From Larimichthys crocea (lineage: Eukaryota > Chordata > Actinopteri > Sciaenidae), in contig NC_040016.1 in NCBI RefSeq assembly GCF_000972845.2, positions 25,477,320 through 25,541,319 of the forward strand: a stretch of DNA of 64,000 nt, read 5' to 3'. Position numbers and translations under genes: made by a program. Of the stretch, positions 40,879-52,995 are shown one piece after another (position 1 is the stretch's first letter; the number at the start of each line of letters is the position of its first letter). The notes below the pieces were generated by a model. It was not told where the DNA came from. It saw only the letters and a list, made by a program, of their open reading frames with translations, and did not search any database.

Positions 40879-41006
40879 TAAGAAATATAACACTTAACAC
40901 TCAAAAATAGTTCCACATAGTAAGTTAGTTCACATTACATCTTTAATCAGCATCAAAAAATTCTGATATTTGACAAAATCAGCTTCTAACCAGAAGGAAT
41001 GTAACG

Positions 41007-41044
41007 AATGTCAAATGGTGTCACCGGTTACACCATTTGACATT
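41007..41044. repeat. 38-bp near-perfect palindrome
   Basis: AATGTCAAATGGTGT pairs with ACACCATTTGACATT around the centre CACCGGTT, with a single mismatched pair. Related, more eroded versions are at 35123-35160 and about 28533-28569. A further GGTTACACCG lies about 300 bases downstream. Confidence 0.8.
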
Positions 41045-44000
41045 TCAATTTAAATTCAAATTTAACAGGCATATATAAGTATGTGGCCTTGATGTGAAGA
41101 ATTCAAACACATTTTTAAAAATAAATACTTAGTTTTACAGTTATTGTGAATTATAAATGGTTTATACCATTTGACATGTAACTCTAAGCACACCTGACCA
41201 CACCCTAAATATGTCAAATTATCAAGATTTTAAAGAAAGCTACAAACCTTGGCAAGCAGCAGTTAGGGTGATCAGGCGTCCTTCGTTGTGATGTCATTTC
41301 CTGTAACGTGATCTTCTTACACAGATGAACAAAATGGCTCCTCAAATGTCGGTTACACCGCCTGAGCAATTTCGGAAGTTGACTTAATTCCCCAAGTTAG
41401 TTATAATATTCAGAGCAATTGTGTTCCATTTATTTTATTCATTGTTAAACAACACAAATGTAGAATTATGCCAAACTAGTAGATAATGTGTTTTATTGGG
41501 AATTTCTCCCTTTTTTGAGCATGTTAAAGTTTTTATGGTTAAACCGCATTGACATTTTTTACCATTATCCCCTGAATATTCTCTCAAAATGTAACAAATC
41601 CAGAAACTTTAGACAAGGTCTTCAAAAAGAGAATGTATTCAAGTAATTTGTGAGTTTAGTTTCAAATTTTTACCTTTTTAAATGTAACTAAACCATAGGA
41701 ACACAAAAAAAAAAAAAAATTGCGTCACGTAATTGACCCATATACCATTTGAATAAAAGTTTAATTGCATTCAGGTAAACTTAAAAACAGATTCCATCTA
41801 TAGGAAGGAGATTTTTTTTGTAAAGCTTTTGAAACATTTGTTCACTCGTATTTTAGAAACATATGAGTGCTCAGACCATCCGAGAACATGGTGGAGAACT
41901 GGATAATGGTGCAGCAGTGGTGTCACCAATGGTGTAACAGAAGATCTGAAGGGAGAAACATAAACTTTTACAGCTCACTTTCACACCTACAGAGCTGAGC
42001 GGCTGATACTAAACATGTGTATTTTAGTTTCGAGTAACACTTAAGTGCGACTGAACATCTGGGAGACAAACTTTCTTCCACGTTTTTTTTTTTTTTTTTT
42101 TGCACCTGACAGTATTATACCTTTTTATTGATATTATGATTTACTTCAAATCAGCATGTAAGGTACATTTTGGATCAGCCCACATTTCAAATCCACTCTA
42201 CACACAACAGATAGTGCTTTTCTCCGCATGGGTCCTTTTTCCTTTTTCTTTTTTTGACATATGGATCGGTTTTGATGATCCAGTTGAGGAATCTGTTTTC
42301 TTTTTTTAATACAATGTGTGTCAAGGTTGATGCAACGCCCCAAATTATTCACATTATGTGCGTGTGCGTTCCTCAAAGAGTTCGTTCAGACACCGGCATA
42401 TTTTGCGGACCAAGAAATTTTCCAAAAGAAAGGTTGGAGCCAAGAGTAACAATATTTCATTTTTTAAAAAACTTATTTACGACCATCACAGATGTTTGGC
42501 TTGATGGCACGTTGAACTGAAACCAGCATCTTCTCAGCCACTTCAAACGCTGTCAAGCGAACTGGCAGCAGTAGATGCTGAGCGAAAGTCAAAAGAGACA
42601 AAAATCCCAGTCGGAGAGACTGAAAGTTGCAGCAGGCGGCAGCCAAACACTCTTTCCCAAGAGCTTTGCAGCAGGGCTGACATTTTAATTGATGTTTATG
42701 ACTTAATTTTGAAGCGTTGCAGCACAACAGAGAAATGAAGCAACAGATGGTTTCATCCAAGCTGTCTGGTTGGTCAGACATGATGTTCCTGCAATGCCAA
42801 TGCTCCCCATAAAACATATCTAACATAAGCTTTGCTCTATTGGGTGTAGTTGACATCGTAACTTTTCTTTATAGAGTTGTCTGTATAACTGGAAAGCATA
42901 TTATTCACCAGTAGGATGGTTTGTATGAAACCAACAATTATCTGAACACTGCCACAGGAATATAGAAAATATTCAATATGAATCTAATTACAATAGAAAG
43001 TTTTTACAGAGTTATTTACATCTATTTTTCTATCTGTCAATCATGATCCAACTGGGTACTTCATCCAAACCACATGGAGATTATTACAACCATCATTGCA
43101 GCTTCTTACTTGTTGTAGTCGGATGGATGAAAAGCCTTAAAAGCATTACATTCAAAGTGATGCTGGTCAATTTCAACAGAAGTCCACCGCCTTACTAGTG
43201 GCTCTGTGAGGAGGCATGTTAACAATGCCAACATGCAAGTATAATGTTTACCATCTTAGTCCGCTAATTTGGACCGCCAAGTCTGATGGGAATTTATTGG
43301 TTTGGCAAGTATTAGATCGAAGTACTAGTCAAATTATGATTTTGACCAGACTTTTGAATGGATTGCCATAAAACTTAAAAACAATCATGCTGATCATGTG
43401 GCTAAGGTGGATGAAAAGCCCACGGATCATCATCTTCAGGGGACTGTAGAAGACTGTACAGACTTCCACGGCTATCCATCAGTGATATCAGTCTGGGACA
43501 AGCGTAAACCTACCGTGATGTCAGCCATTTGTTTGTGGACAAACTCACGTTTGGCAGACGTTGCCATCTTGATTGGTTTTTTGGAGCCTGAAGAGTGTTA
43601 AGCAGATAAAAATGACTATTGTTACAAATGCACTTGTATTACAGTAATACAGTAAGTAAAATAATGTTTGTAATGATTTGATCTGAGTTTCGTGAGCTGG
43701 ACGGCGTTACTAAAAAAGCGTACCCTGCTTTATCATCTATTTTACACTACATGGGACCGTAAGTTACTAAATGAACGTCACACTGTATGGAAGAAGGGTT
43801 AAAACTCCATAAAAGTCCATAAACTCATGAGGAAACAGTTTACTGTCAGAAATCATATTGGAAGTATTGGTCATTTCCATATAAATTTATTTACAATCTT
43901 TTTTGTTGCAGCCAGTGGAGCTGCCCCCTGCTGAGCATTAGAAAGATTTAAGAGACTGCATTGGCTTCACCTTTTGGACCTGGAAGCTCTGGCCATTAAT

Positions 44001-44320
44001 TATATTGGCATTGTTCTGGAACAAAGTGACTGACATTGTCATCTGTGGAGACACGCAGCCAACACAGTTAAAAATGGTTAAATATGGGATAGGCATGAGA
44101 AAACACGTGTTTGTCTTTTTTCATTAATCTGATTTTATTAGCTGAAATTCAAAGCTTCACAATATCAGAGAGAATATTCTGTTCAGAGTTCAAAGTTTTC
44201 TCATTCCAGAAAAATAACTTAATTATGGTTCAGAACTCTCAGAGTGAAGTTCTTGTCCTCAAGATAATTGCTGCCCACCTATTTTCTACAAATGAAAACA
44301 TGTGCAGTCTGGTGGGGCCC

Positions 44321-44322
<2 letters not shown>

Positions 44323-44358
<36 letters not shown>
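44323..44358. repeat. (CA)18 microsatellite in block B
   Basis: 36 bases of CA, the same length as its counterpart in block A. Confidence 0.9.
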
Positions 44359-44360
<2 letters not shown>

Positions 44361-45044
44361 TATTTCCATGTTAGTGTGATTCCTTTGAGGATCCGGATGA
44401 GGGAACACGATGGAACATTTTATCTGTTCTCCTAAATGATTGTCTCAGTCTCTGGTAGTCAAGTCCAATCCATGAACTAATCAATCAACGAGAACGTTCT
44501 GCTTGGTTACTGCCTGTTTAACGAAAGAATTTGGTTTTCTTTATTATTTTTTTGAGTGATTAGAAATATGTTTTTGGCATTGATACATTTGTATGTAACA
44601 AAACAAGTTGTCTGTTCAGCTCCATAAGCCTGAGTCTTACCCCCAAAATCCAGGGCTCGGCAACATTGCAGCCGCAACGCTGTTTTGGTGTGTTCTCCTA
44701 TGTCGACTTGTTTAGATTTAGTCATTTTTCTTTGGTTTAGTAGGCTACATGGTTAACTTGTTTCCCTTTTGTTTGTTTTTACAACAGGTCTGCACAGGGT
44801 GTTTTATTTTGAAAATTGACTGAATTCTCTCTATCTTCTTTGTCTGACTTCTGGCCAGAGTTCAGTTTCAGGAACCCAGAGGTGTCAAGTAACAAAGTAC
44901 AAGCCTAGCCTAGTGTATCCCATATTTTTCCACATTAACATTTTAATATAACATTATAGTCATTATGGCCTTTAGAAAAATTATGTTTTTTTTCGGGGTA
45001 GGTCGTGTCGAGCACTATAGGCCTATGACATTTTTTTCTTTACT

Positions 45045-45185
45045 TTTACTTTTATACTTTAAGTAGTTTTGAAGCCAGTACTTTTACACTCCTACTTGAG
45101 TAAAAAGCTTGAGTTGATACTTCAACTTCTACAGAAGTCTTGGTATCTATACTTCTACTTATGTAAGGAATGTCAATACTTCTTA
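45045..45185 (+). mobile_element. hAT (Tol2-like) end relic, block B
   Basis: Counterpart of 32480-32620, slightly better preserved (TACTTGAGTAAAAAGCTTGA, then TATACTTCTACTTATGTAAG). Confidence 0.55.
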
Positions 45186-46619
45186 TCTCCATGGAGCGAT
45201 GAAGAGACTACTCCCTGATTCAGAGTCTCAACTCCCTCATGGTTCCCACCACTGGACCATCTCCTCATCCCACTTACGGCACATCATCCTGGTCCACCTT
45301 CAGCCATAATATTCAATAAATTATAAATTCATATCCATATTGGCGTGGTCTTTGTTAGTGAATCACTCATATTTGACTGTTTCACCATATGAGCTATGTT
45401 TCGTTGACAATAGTTCACAGCGATTGTTGACAGCGAGGTCTGTGGATTTATTGAGACATAAAGTCTGTAAAGACATGTTTGTCAAATGTTAATTATTGAA
45501 CCGTTTCAAAGAGTTTATTTACTCCGGCACAAGTGAAGAAATTCCTTCCAGATCTCACCGCAAACCAAAGGCCAGATGAGAAAACCGTGTAGATCATTGA
45601 CTAAAACTGAATCAAAAGAAAACTTCAAAAGTTGAAAAATTTGAAGAATGATTGCGATGAACAACAACTGAAATTAAGTTTGCAATACGTCTTTTACTGG
45701 CTTATTACAAATCTGTTGGGATGTAAATATTGTACACAGCCTGAAGAATTAATGCTGCACACCCCAAATGTGTCTGTTTTAATAGATTTTAAAATAGATG
45801 TTAATTAAGACTACCTATAAATGGATATTGTTATTATGATTTTTTTGTAAATCACACAATCTTCAATGTTATTTTGGTCAAGTTTGCAATTGATGCTAAA
45901 ACAACTTCAGGTGGCAGAAATTTGAGCCTTCAACCATTTATCCATGTCGTTTAGCTATTTCCATTACTTTTGTGTAATTTCAACTGTCAGTCCGTTACTT
46001 TTAGTCAACAATTTTGACCTTTCCGCTCATTTGCTGACCAGTTTTCATGAACATTCTAGAGCAAAATATGACTTTAAGGTGTAACACATGACTCATGTTG
46101 TTTGGAGCTATGTACAGTGGTGTCAGACAGTCCTCGACAATACATTTACTAATAATGAGAACTACATTGTAATGTTTATTTTCCTGCTATAAATGTTTAA
46201 AATCAAATTATAATTTCTGTTTTTTCAAGCTCCTTTAAAATCTTTCCATGGAGTGGAAACTGCAGAAGTACCCCCAGGGAAAGTACAAGTACCCCTGGTT
46301 TGGACTTTCTCAATAAACCTTTTTAAAACCTTTGATACAGTCAGCACATCAGAAGTCAATGTGGACTAAACTATGGATACAAGTTCTTCAAGTGTTTCTT
46401 CATCTGTGTCGCACAGTCTACACTGCAAAATAGTTACACAAAGAAGTTTCCTTTGGTTTGTTTCCAATGATTGCAAATGAGCTTAAGACTGAAGAGCTGA
46501 AACAACATGGTAAACCTGGAACTATGTGTTTGTGTTGAGGCTGCTGCTACAGACCTGGACAAAATCACAGACACTGTCACATTTCATAAGTTTTTGTGAG
46601 AACATGTGTGTACTGCCTA

Positions 46620-47160
46620 AAACCATCTGCATCTAAAGCAACAATAAACCCTGGTTTACAGTGAAACACAGCCAGCTTCAGGAGAAGACCTACTGAGGTG
46701 GGGACCAGGCCTCAAACAAAGGAGATCAAAGTTTAAAAAAAAAAAAAAAAAGAGCTACACTGCAAATCTGGAAAACAGGTTTTCAATCAGTTTAGAGAGG
46801 CCCGCAGGACATCAGTTAGAGGAAATCATCCCCCCACACTGTAATGACCCATCAACTGGCAGATGGCCTAAATGTGTTTTACTTCAGGTTTGATAAGCCA
46901 ACACCCACTGCTCACCCACTCAAACATCAAACAACCCTCAGCACCCCCTTCACCAACCTTCACTGACGGGATACAAAGAAATGAACAGGGTGTGTGTCAG
47001 GTCTTTGAGGGACCGATCAGGATAACACCAAACCTAGATGGCACGTTACCCTCCTGTCTGAAAAGCAGCAGAGTTTCCACCAACCAGCCCAGGCCAGTTC
47101 ATTACATATTCAAACAGTCGTTTTCACATATGCACTGACGAACGTTACCCTTCTGTTTAG
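46620..47160 (+). mobile_element. L2/CR1-like LINE relic
   Basis: Broken frames resemble the region ahead of the reverse transcriptase of L2-type LINEs: a KATINPGLQ-like piece (KPW-type block), then LADGLNVFYFRFDKPTPTA, the usual LNxFYxRFD motif. Stops and a poly-A run interrupt it and no catalytic RT block is left. From about 47160 to 47690 no clear homology is seen. Confidence 0.65.
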
Positions 47161-47692
47161 GCACATAGAAACTCTGACCGAATTGCGACAGAGCTTGTTC
47201 TCTCCAGCTTGTTCTCGTTTTTGATGGCATGCAACTCTGTTCCACTGACAATCAACAATGTGCAGACGTTCATTGCATCATCAGTGCAAGCGAGAGCTGG
47301 ATGGAGCAGGGAGGAACCTAAAGGTGCGTCAGCTTGCTTCTCAGCGCAGCTCTACATCTATGTAAGAAAGGTGGGCATCGACTCAGCCAAAGCTTTGCTG
47401 CAGGCCAATCATCCAGGACAGTGATGAGTCTACATAGGTGGCCTGGTGCAGCCTCACCCCAACATCATCCTCAAATACTACTGATGAACAGTTAAATCAG
47501 ACAGCATCATTAACCCTCTAAATATATCCACTAACTTCCATCATAGATTATATTTTTAGAATTTGAAATCTGTATCTTCATTTGTTCAGCTGTATTGCCC
47601 TTCGTAGCTGTTATGTCTATCCCCATGTAAATACATAGGAGCAATAAAAGTATCTGAACAAATTTATATATTTGTTCAAATCCTTCCACCTC

Positions 47693-47960
47693 ACTCTCCA
47701 TTCTTCAAAGCCATAGAGGAATTGTTTTCCTCATAGAGGTGGACGGTTTTGATCAGATGTCTCTCTTGGACACAATGAATGTTGGATGTCTGGACATATC
47801 TGTGGAAGACTGCCAGGGGTGAATCAGGCATGCAGAGAGACAGATTGGTGTATTGCGAGAGAGGACATGAAGTGTGATGGTGTGGATGAGAATTTGTTTC
47901 AGAAGGCAGAGTTGACTGGCACTGTTGTATGTCTATATCTGTAGATATCCTATACAAGTG
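47693..47960 (-). repeat. Dispersed repeat, copy 1 (inverted relative to 51290-51500)
   Basis: On the minus strand it contains TCTCTCTGCATGCCTGAT and a CCTCTATGAGGAAAA block, both of which recur in plus orientation at 51290-51500. The translations share SLCMPD...LAVF.RYV and a conserved NGE end, but these frames are probably not genes. Family unknown. Confidence 0.6.
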
Positions 47961-48076
47961 CTGTATATATAGTGAATATGTAAAGTTTTATTTTGCATAA
48001 AAATGAGAACATAAATATATAAAGACAGGGCCGTCAGCGCAGCATTGTGCTTTACCTGCAGTGCAATATGTTTCCT

Positions 48077-48158
48077 AAATGCTCTAGTTTTTGTTTAGTT
48101 TTTACCATTTTTTCATTAAATGCTCTAGTTTTTGTTTAGTTTTTACCATTTTTTCATT
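48077..48158 (+). repeat. Perfect 41-bp tandem duplication
   Basis: Units 48077-48117 and 48118-48158 are identical (starting AAATGCTCTAGTTTTTG). The unit has the same length as the unrelated duplication at 21770-21851. Confidence 0.85.
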
Positions 48159-48818
48159 GTGCTCAGTTTATTTAACAAACTTAGCTCTCTTGTACCATTA
48201 ATGTGTTTGCATGTACATGTCTTTTGTGTCTGTGAGAAGCTGCTCCAAATAAATTGTTTCCAGTGGGATTGATCACTTATAATTTATGTATCAGCTTTAT
48301 GATGATCTGACAATCCTACCAGGCATGCCACGACCACCCAAGCTCATCGTGGCATCGTTCGGGACAATGTTTTTGCGATTCCACTAGAAGCAACGTGGCA
48401 ATTCACATCTGGTCTGTTTATGACAGATGTCGTGACCTGCTGCATCAATCAGCACTGAGCAGACTGGCTGGCCGGAAGTCAGACACAAAAATGGCATAGA
48501 GAAAGCTGGTCATCAAAAGAAAACATAATGTGCAGACCTCTGATTGTAAAAAACAGACAGAAGGGAAACAATTTCATACTCGTAGAAAATACAAAATGCT
48601 CCGGTTCTGAAACACTTTGTCAGAAAGTGAAATCATTTTCAGAATCCACTATGCAACTCTAGTGTTAAGATAAACCATTAACCCAACTTTAAGTCCAGGT
48701 CATTAATGAACTGCACTTAAAATTGAACTTGATTAACCTCTCCAACGATATACTTCAACTGGTGCCACAAATGAGCCTATTTAAAATAAACTTTATCGTA
48801 AATAAAATAAATTATATA

Positions 48819-49275
48819 CAGTCGTCCCTCGCTATAACGTGGTTCACCTTTCACGGCCTTGCTGTTTCGCGGATTTTCTTTAGTGTAATTTTGCATGCTT
48901 TTTTTTTACAGCGTACAGTATGAACGTGCATTGTGTTGTGCGTCCTGATTGGCTAAGGGAGTACTGTACAAAATGCGTTGTATGTTCTGCAAAAAAAACA
49001 CCTGCACCAAGGCCTTCAGAGGAAAAAGCCGTTACAGCGGAGCGGTGACAGGAGGAACTGTGAAATACGGTTTCATTTACTAATACAGTATTGTACTTAT
49101 TTTTGTTAAATCTGCGAAAGTCTGAACTTTGAGAGTGTTTGAATAAGAGAGAAATGTGAGAAAATGTTAATGCCTGTCTGAGAAAAGTGTATAAAAGTGT
49201 GTGGTTAGGGGTTTTACGGCCTTGTATAATATGTATAATAACTGTAAAAAATAAAGCTGATTACTTTGCGGATTT
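48819..49275 (+). mobile_element. pogo/Tigger-like DNA element, non-autonomous
   Basis: The left end CAGTCGTCCCTCGCTATAAC, followed by GGTTCACC and TTTCGCGGATTTTC, is typical of Tigger-like inverted ends. The right part ends in AATAAAGCTGATTACTTTGC and GGATTTTT, then breaks off before the terminal repeat. No transposase frame is present. Confidence 0.7.
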
Positions 49276-50765
49276 TTTTTTTTTTTTTACAGTTTTCCTT
49301 GCTCATACATATTAATTGTATTTGGCTATAATTTCTGCTGCTCCCCTCCCAGTTACTTAGCAATTATGCTGCAGATGCAAGTTATTAGCTGACATCTTTT
49401 GTTCCAGACCATTAATGCTAAAAGCCTAATGAATGAATTGTAAGTTGATTAGGTATTCACAACCTTCATACTGTTGGCAGTCAAGTCTCACTTGGCCTTT
49501 GAAGATTTTTCAAGTTACAAATGTGTTGACAGCCACAGCACATCTCAATGAACTGTGAACACTGTTTGACTCACATTGTTTCAGTTATTCATTCAGGCAA
49601 CGTTTCGAACAGCTTAATCGTGTTCAGAGACGAGAGGCTGCAGCCGGTCCATCCCAGAGTTAACAGACAATCACCACTGTGGAAAACCTGATTACGATTT
49701 TTAATGGTTTATTATTTTCTTTCCTCAACCCAAAATAATTCTGTTCATGCTCCACTGGATTAGCAGTCTAAATTCTCTGAAAACAAGAAGTGCGATACTG
49801 CTGACTGCTGGACTGGAAGTTATGGTCACATTACACTTCCCTTGTACAGGTACTCCCTCTGTTTCCCATTCAACAGTTTGACAAACAAATGAATGCATGT
49901 GTTTCCTGTTTTGGGGCTTCCTCTTGCCTCAGGATCTGGCTGACCAATGTTTCTTTATCACTCACATCGGAACCATGACATCACATCCTTTTTCAGGGAT
50001 GAGTTCACAGAAATTTATTTTAATGGAAACACAATGTGACCACACCTTGATTACATGCAATGGTCCCATCTTTCTGGCTGTTGTTGTTGTTGTTGTTTGA
50101 AGGTTACTTCACATTTCACTTGTTGCATTCTCTTGGAAGACGAAGTATGGAATGATTTCATGATTTTCTTTTCTACCTCTTTAATTTCTCCGTCCTACAA
50201 AATCTGTCACAGGTGCACGGTGCACAACATAATGTTGTAGTGGCATCATAATTAAATCAGTACTGATTTGTTTATTTTCATGGACATGATGACAAATGTG
50301 TAAATATATATTTTTCTTTATTGTGCTTCTGTTAGACGTGTTACATTCTAGAGATTTGATTACACCTGCAAGTGGTTGCTATCTGACCCTCCCATGTGAA
50401 CTCTTCATGAAAGGTCATAGGTCTGAGCTCACAATCAGCAGTAAAGACGCCAGATAAAACACATTTTCTAAACAGTTCCCAGTTATTAGGTCTAATAGCT
50501 GACACATTTCCACGACCAAAGACTGACAGTTCATTTGATGGCAAAATAGAGCGCAAATGAAAACCACATTGTGGTGGTGTGGAAGAATGTCTTCTATTGA
50601 CCACATGGGGGGGAAAAAAAAGGATCTCCACATCCTATAACATTTTAATGTTTTTTAGGCACCTTCACTATTTTGTATCGTTTACTGACAGATTGCGTCC
50701 TTTTTTTTTCTTTTTTTATATAATTGGTAACATACATTTCTCTACACTGAGTTCAGACTCTTCTT
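49276..50765. other. Intergenic stretch, nothing recognised
   Basis: No exon or named repeat was recognised. A short (TTG)n run lies at about 50082-50098. Frames up to 96 codons have no domain. Confidence 0.5.
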
Positions 50766-50769
50766 TTTG

Positions 50770-51062
50770 GAAATGCACCCCAACAGTACAACCAACATCC
50801 AAAATGCAACCAAAACTTCATCAAAACTGGGCTAGAATAACAGCATGAATGGCTTGCACCTAAAAACACAAAGATTCAACATTAGACCAGTGGAAATCTG
50901 GATGGAGTGCTGCATCAGATGACCTGGCTTCCACAATCATCCAACCTAAACCCAGCTTAGATGTTTTGGGATGAGTTGGAATGCAGAGTGAAGGAAAAGC
51001 AGCCAACAAGTGCTCAGCTTATATGGGAATTCCTTTCAGACTTGTTGGAAAACTATCCCATC
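50770..51062 (+). mobile_element. Second Tc1-like transposase relic
   Basis: A frame reads LPQSSNLNPA, a stop, then MFWDELECRVKEKQPTSAQ, the Tc1 block around the third catalytic acid (PQSPDLNPIExxWDEL type). The stop, missing ends and indels show a dead copy. It is a different Tc1 subfamily from the one at 12.7-13.1 kb. Confidence 0.8.
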
Positions 51063-51084
51063 ATCTGATCAGTGAACACATTCA

Positions 51085-51270
51085 CCCACACATTCATACA
51101 CCGAGAGGCAGAGGCTGCCAACAGCTCATCAAGAGCAGTACAACACTTCCCACCAAAGCATTCATAAATGATACTAAGTTCGCCCATATATACACATTGG
51201 GAGCAATTTGGGGTTCAGTATCTTGCTCAAGGCCTCGGGGAGCCTTCGATTACTAGATGATCTGATCTAC
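51085..51270 (-). repeat. Percomorph interspersed repeat
   Basis: CACATTCATACACCGAGAGG, GGGAGCAATTTGGGGTTCAG, TATCTTGCTCAAGG and GATTACTAGATGATCTG form the order of a common fish repeat whose antisense end resembles a tRNA. Orientation is inferred from that end. Confidence 0.6.
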
Positions 51271-51289
51271 CACCTCGGCCAATGTGCAT

Positions 51290-51500
51290 ATATATACAGT
51301 ATACAAGTCCTCGTCCACATCACACTGTCCTCTCATGCATTACACCTGGAAAGAATATCTCTGCATGCCTGATCCATCCCTGGCAATCTTCTGCAGATAT
51401 GTTCACAAATCCAGAATTTGTGTGGCTGGTGGTCATAAACTTTCCACCTCTATGAGGAAAATAATTCCCCTGAGGGACTGGAGGAATGGAGAGTAAAGTG
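51290..51500 (+). repeat. Dispersed repeat, copy 2
   Basis: Inverted relative of 47693-47960, about 3.4 kb away. Ends GAGGAATGGAGAGTAAAGTG. Confidence 0.6.
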
Positions 51501-51569
51501 GAAGGAAAAGTGACACCATCCTGAGAAGGGCTGTAAAAGCACCGGCATCCTGAGCCTCTAGGAGCACTC

Positions 51570-51815
51570 CAGAGATGTATAAAGTACTGGAGTAAAGGAG
51601 TGGAGTAGAAGTACAAGTGCTATATCAAAAAACTGACTTGAGTAGAAGCTGAAGTGTTCATTAAACACCATACATAAGTAAAAGTACTGAGGTATTCAAA
51701 ATGTTTTGTACTTAAGTATTGCAAGTAGTAGTATGTAAAAAAAAATGCTACTTAAGTACTGAAAGTAGAAGTACAAGTAAAAGTAGAAGTACTGTTGTTT
51801 ATATTATTTCAAATA
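51570..51815 (+). mobile_element. Tol2-like hAT end, non-autonomous
   Basis: CAGAGATGTATAAAGTACT at the left edge matches the hAT/Tol2 style of inverted end (CAGAGGTGTAAAAAGTACT). It is followed by the usual series of AGTAAAAGTAC subrepeats. No transposase frame and no clear right end were found. It sits where the rest of the gag region of the minus-strand LTR relic would lie. Confidence 0.7.
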
Positions 51816-52052
51816 TTTATTAAGGCACAACTTCTAATGTTACAGTGTTACAATGTTCATGGTAGAGTTCTATGATTTCCCATGGTCTGTGAATGCGTCT
51901 AAATGAATGCGAGAGCAGGTGAGACAGCGCACCTGGGTGAGTCAGGTGTATGACGTACGGCGCACGAGCGAGGTTGATGTGAGACCGGGACGGTTCTGTT
52001 GGTTTTTTGGCGTGGTTCCGACTGACAGTAACCGAGTCCTCTAACCAAACCG

Positions 52053-52280
52053 TTAAATGAAAATAACTGTAATAATAAATATTAAATGCAGAGAGCAGAC
52101 AGAGTAATCACACCCTGTTCCACTAATCACTCGTTCTTTAATTTCTTTTTTAAGCATGGACCTGACAAAGGGAATATTGAAGTGAGTAGTTATCTCCACT
52201 AAATCATCCTTCCTACAACTATGCACTTGTTCAACAGTAGGATGTACTACAAATGTATCCAAATTAAACTTTTCTGCCAT
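52053..52280 (-). pseudogene. gag N-terminal fragment of an LTR retroelement
   Basis: ACCATGG at 52280 gives a good translation start for a 75-codon frame. A short SAP-like pattern (CRKDDL, then LKKEIKERVI) is seen, of the sort found at the N-terminus of gag-like proteins of fish Ty3/gypsy-type elements. It stands about 150 bases downstream of a tRNA-Pro primer site, where gag should begin. The frame then drifts and ends, and no protease or pol follows. It is a truncated relic; whether it is Ty3/gypsy or an endogenous retrovirus cannot be told from this piece. Confidence 0.6.
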
Positions 52281-52435
52281 GGTGCTCAGTAGCCTGCAGC
52301 ACTCACTCAAGCAGACAGCTGAATCCACTAATGAGCTCACTTAAAGGAGTTCAGCAAACTCTCACCAATTAATTAAACACTGAAACCCGATTCCAGTGTC
52401 AATTCACAATTCCCAATGTACAAATTTCATTTCAT

Positions 52436-52456
52436 ATCCCGGACGAGCCCCATTTA
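52436..52456 (-). other. LTR-element primer binding site (tRNA-Pro)
   Basis: On the minus strand TGGGGCTCGTCCGGGAT matches the 18-base complement of the tRNA-Pro 3' end, except that one G of the five-G run is missing. It follows CGTAACA, a plausible LTR end, by four bases. The LTR would extend to higher coordinates from 52457; its far edge could not be fixed. Confidence 0.7.
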
Positions 52457-52995
52457 TGTTACGACCCGGCTCGTTTTTGAGAGTAGTAACATATAATTGG
52501 GATAGGAAATGAGGTGGAAAGCAACAACTGGACAGGTTCTGGTTAAAGTCAGGCGTGTAATTAACCAAGGAGAGTGAGCTTGCACAAGGAAATATAACAG
52601 AGGCTAAGAGGCTATACAGGTACTGACAAATAACCAATACACAAAATGAAGTTGAATGAATAGCAGTTACTTTGCTCTTTGCTCAAAAATACACTAAAGA
52701 ACAAAAAGAGATGAGCACCAATAAGCTTACAAAATACAAACACAGTTATTCTGCAACTTAAGCCTCAAACAAAAGAGTGTCCAACTCTTGATGCTCTGTA
52801 TCAAACGTTTAGCCATTTAATTAGTCATTCTGCTTAGTAATCTTGTCTTAATTTGCTCTATGAGCAGCTTTAATCCGATTTCATTTGGTCTAATTTTGTT
52901 TTTGTGCAATAAAGATTCTTGTTTATCCATGTTGTAGTCTCCCTTTTTTGTTATGAGTTCTTGAGCCAGGTCATGGTGTTAAAAACCCTCTTAGA

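Larger units (their letters stand above)
40319..41757 (+). repeat. 1.4-kb core repeat, copy 3
   Basis: Same layout as copy 1, flanked by the 240-bp direct repeats, with a 10-N gap inside its poly-T run. It carries the best preserved version of a 38-bp near-palindrome (41007-41044). Confidence 0.85.
36064..46610 (+). repeat. Block B of the 10.5-kb direct duplication
   Basis: Copy of 23511-34056. The left junction at 36064 joins the 240-bp repeat to CTTTATGTCACC with a short shared CTTT. The right end runs into an L2-like LINE relic from 46611, whereas block A ends next to a gap. A 10-N gap interrupts the copy at 40869. No gene is seen in it. Confidence 0.9.
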
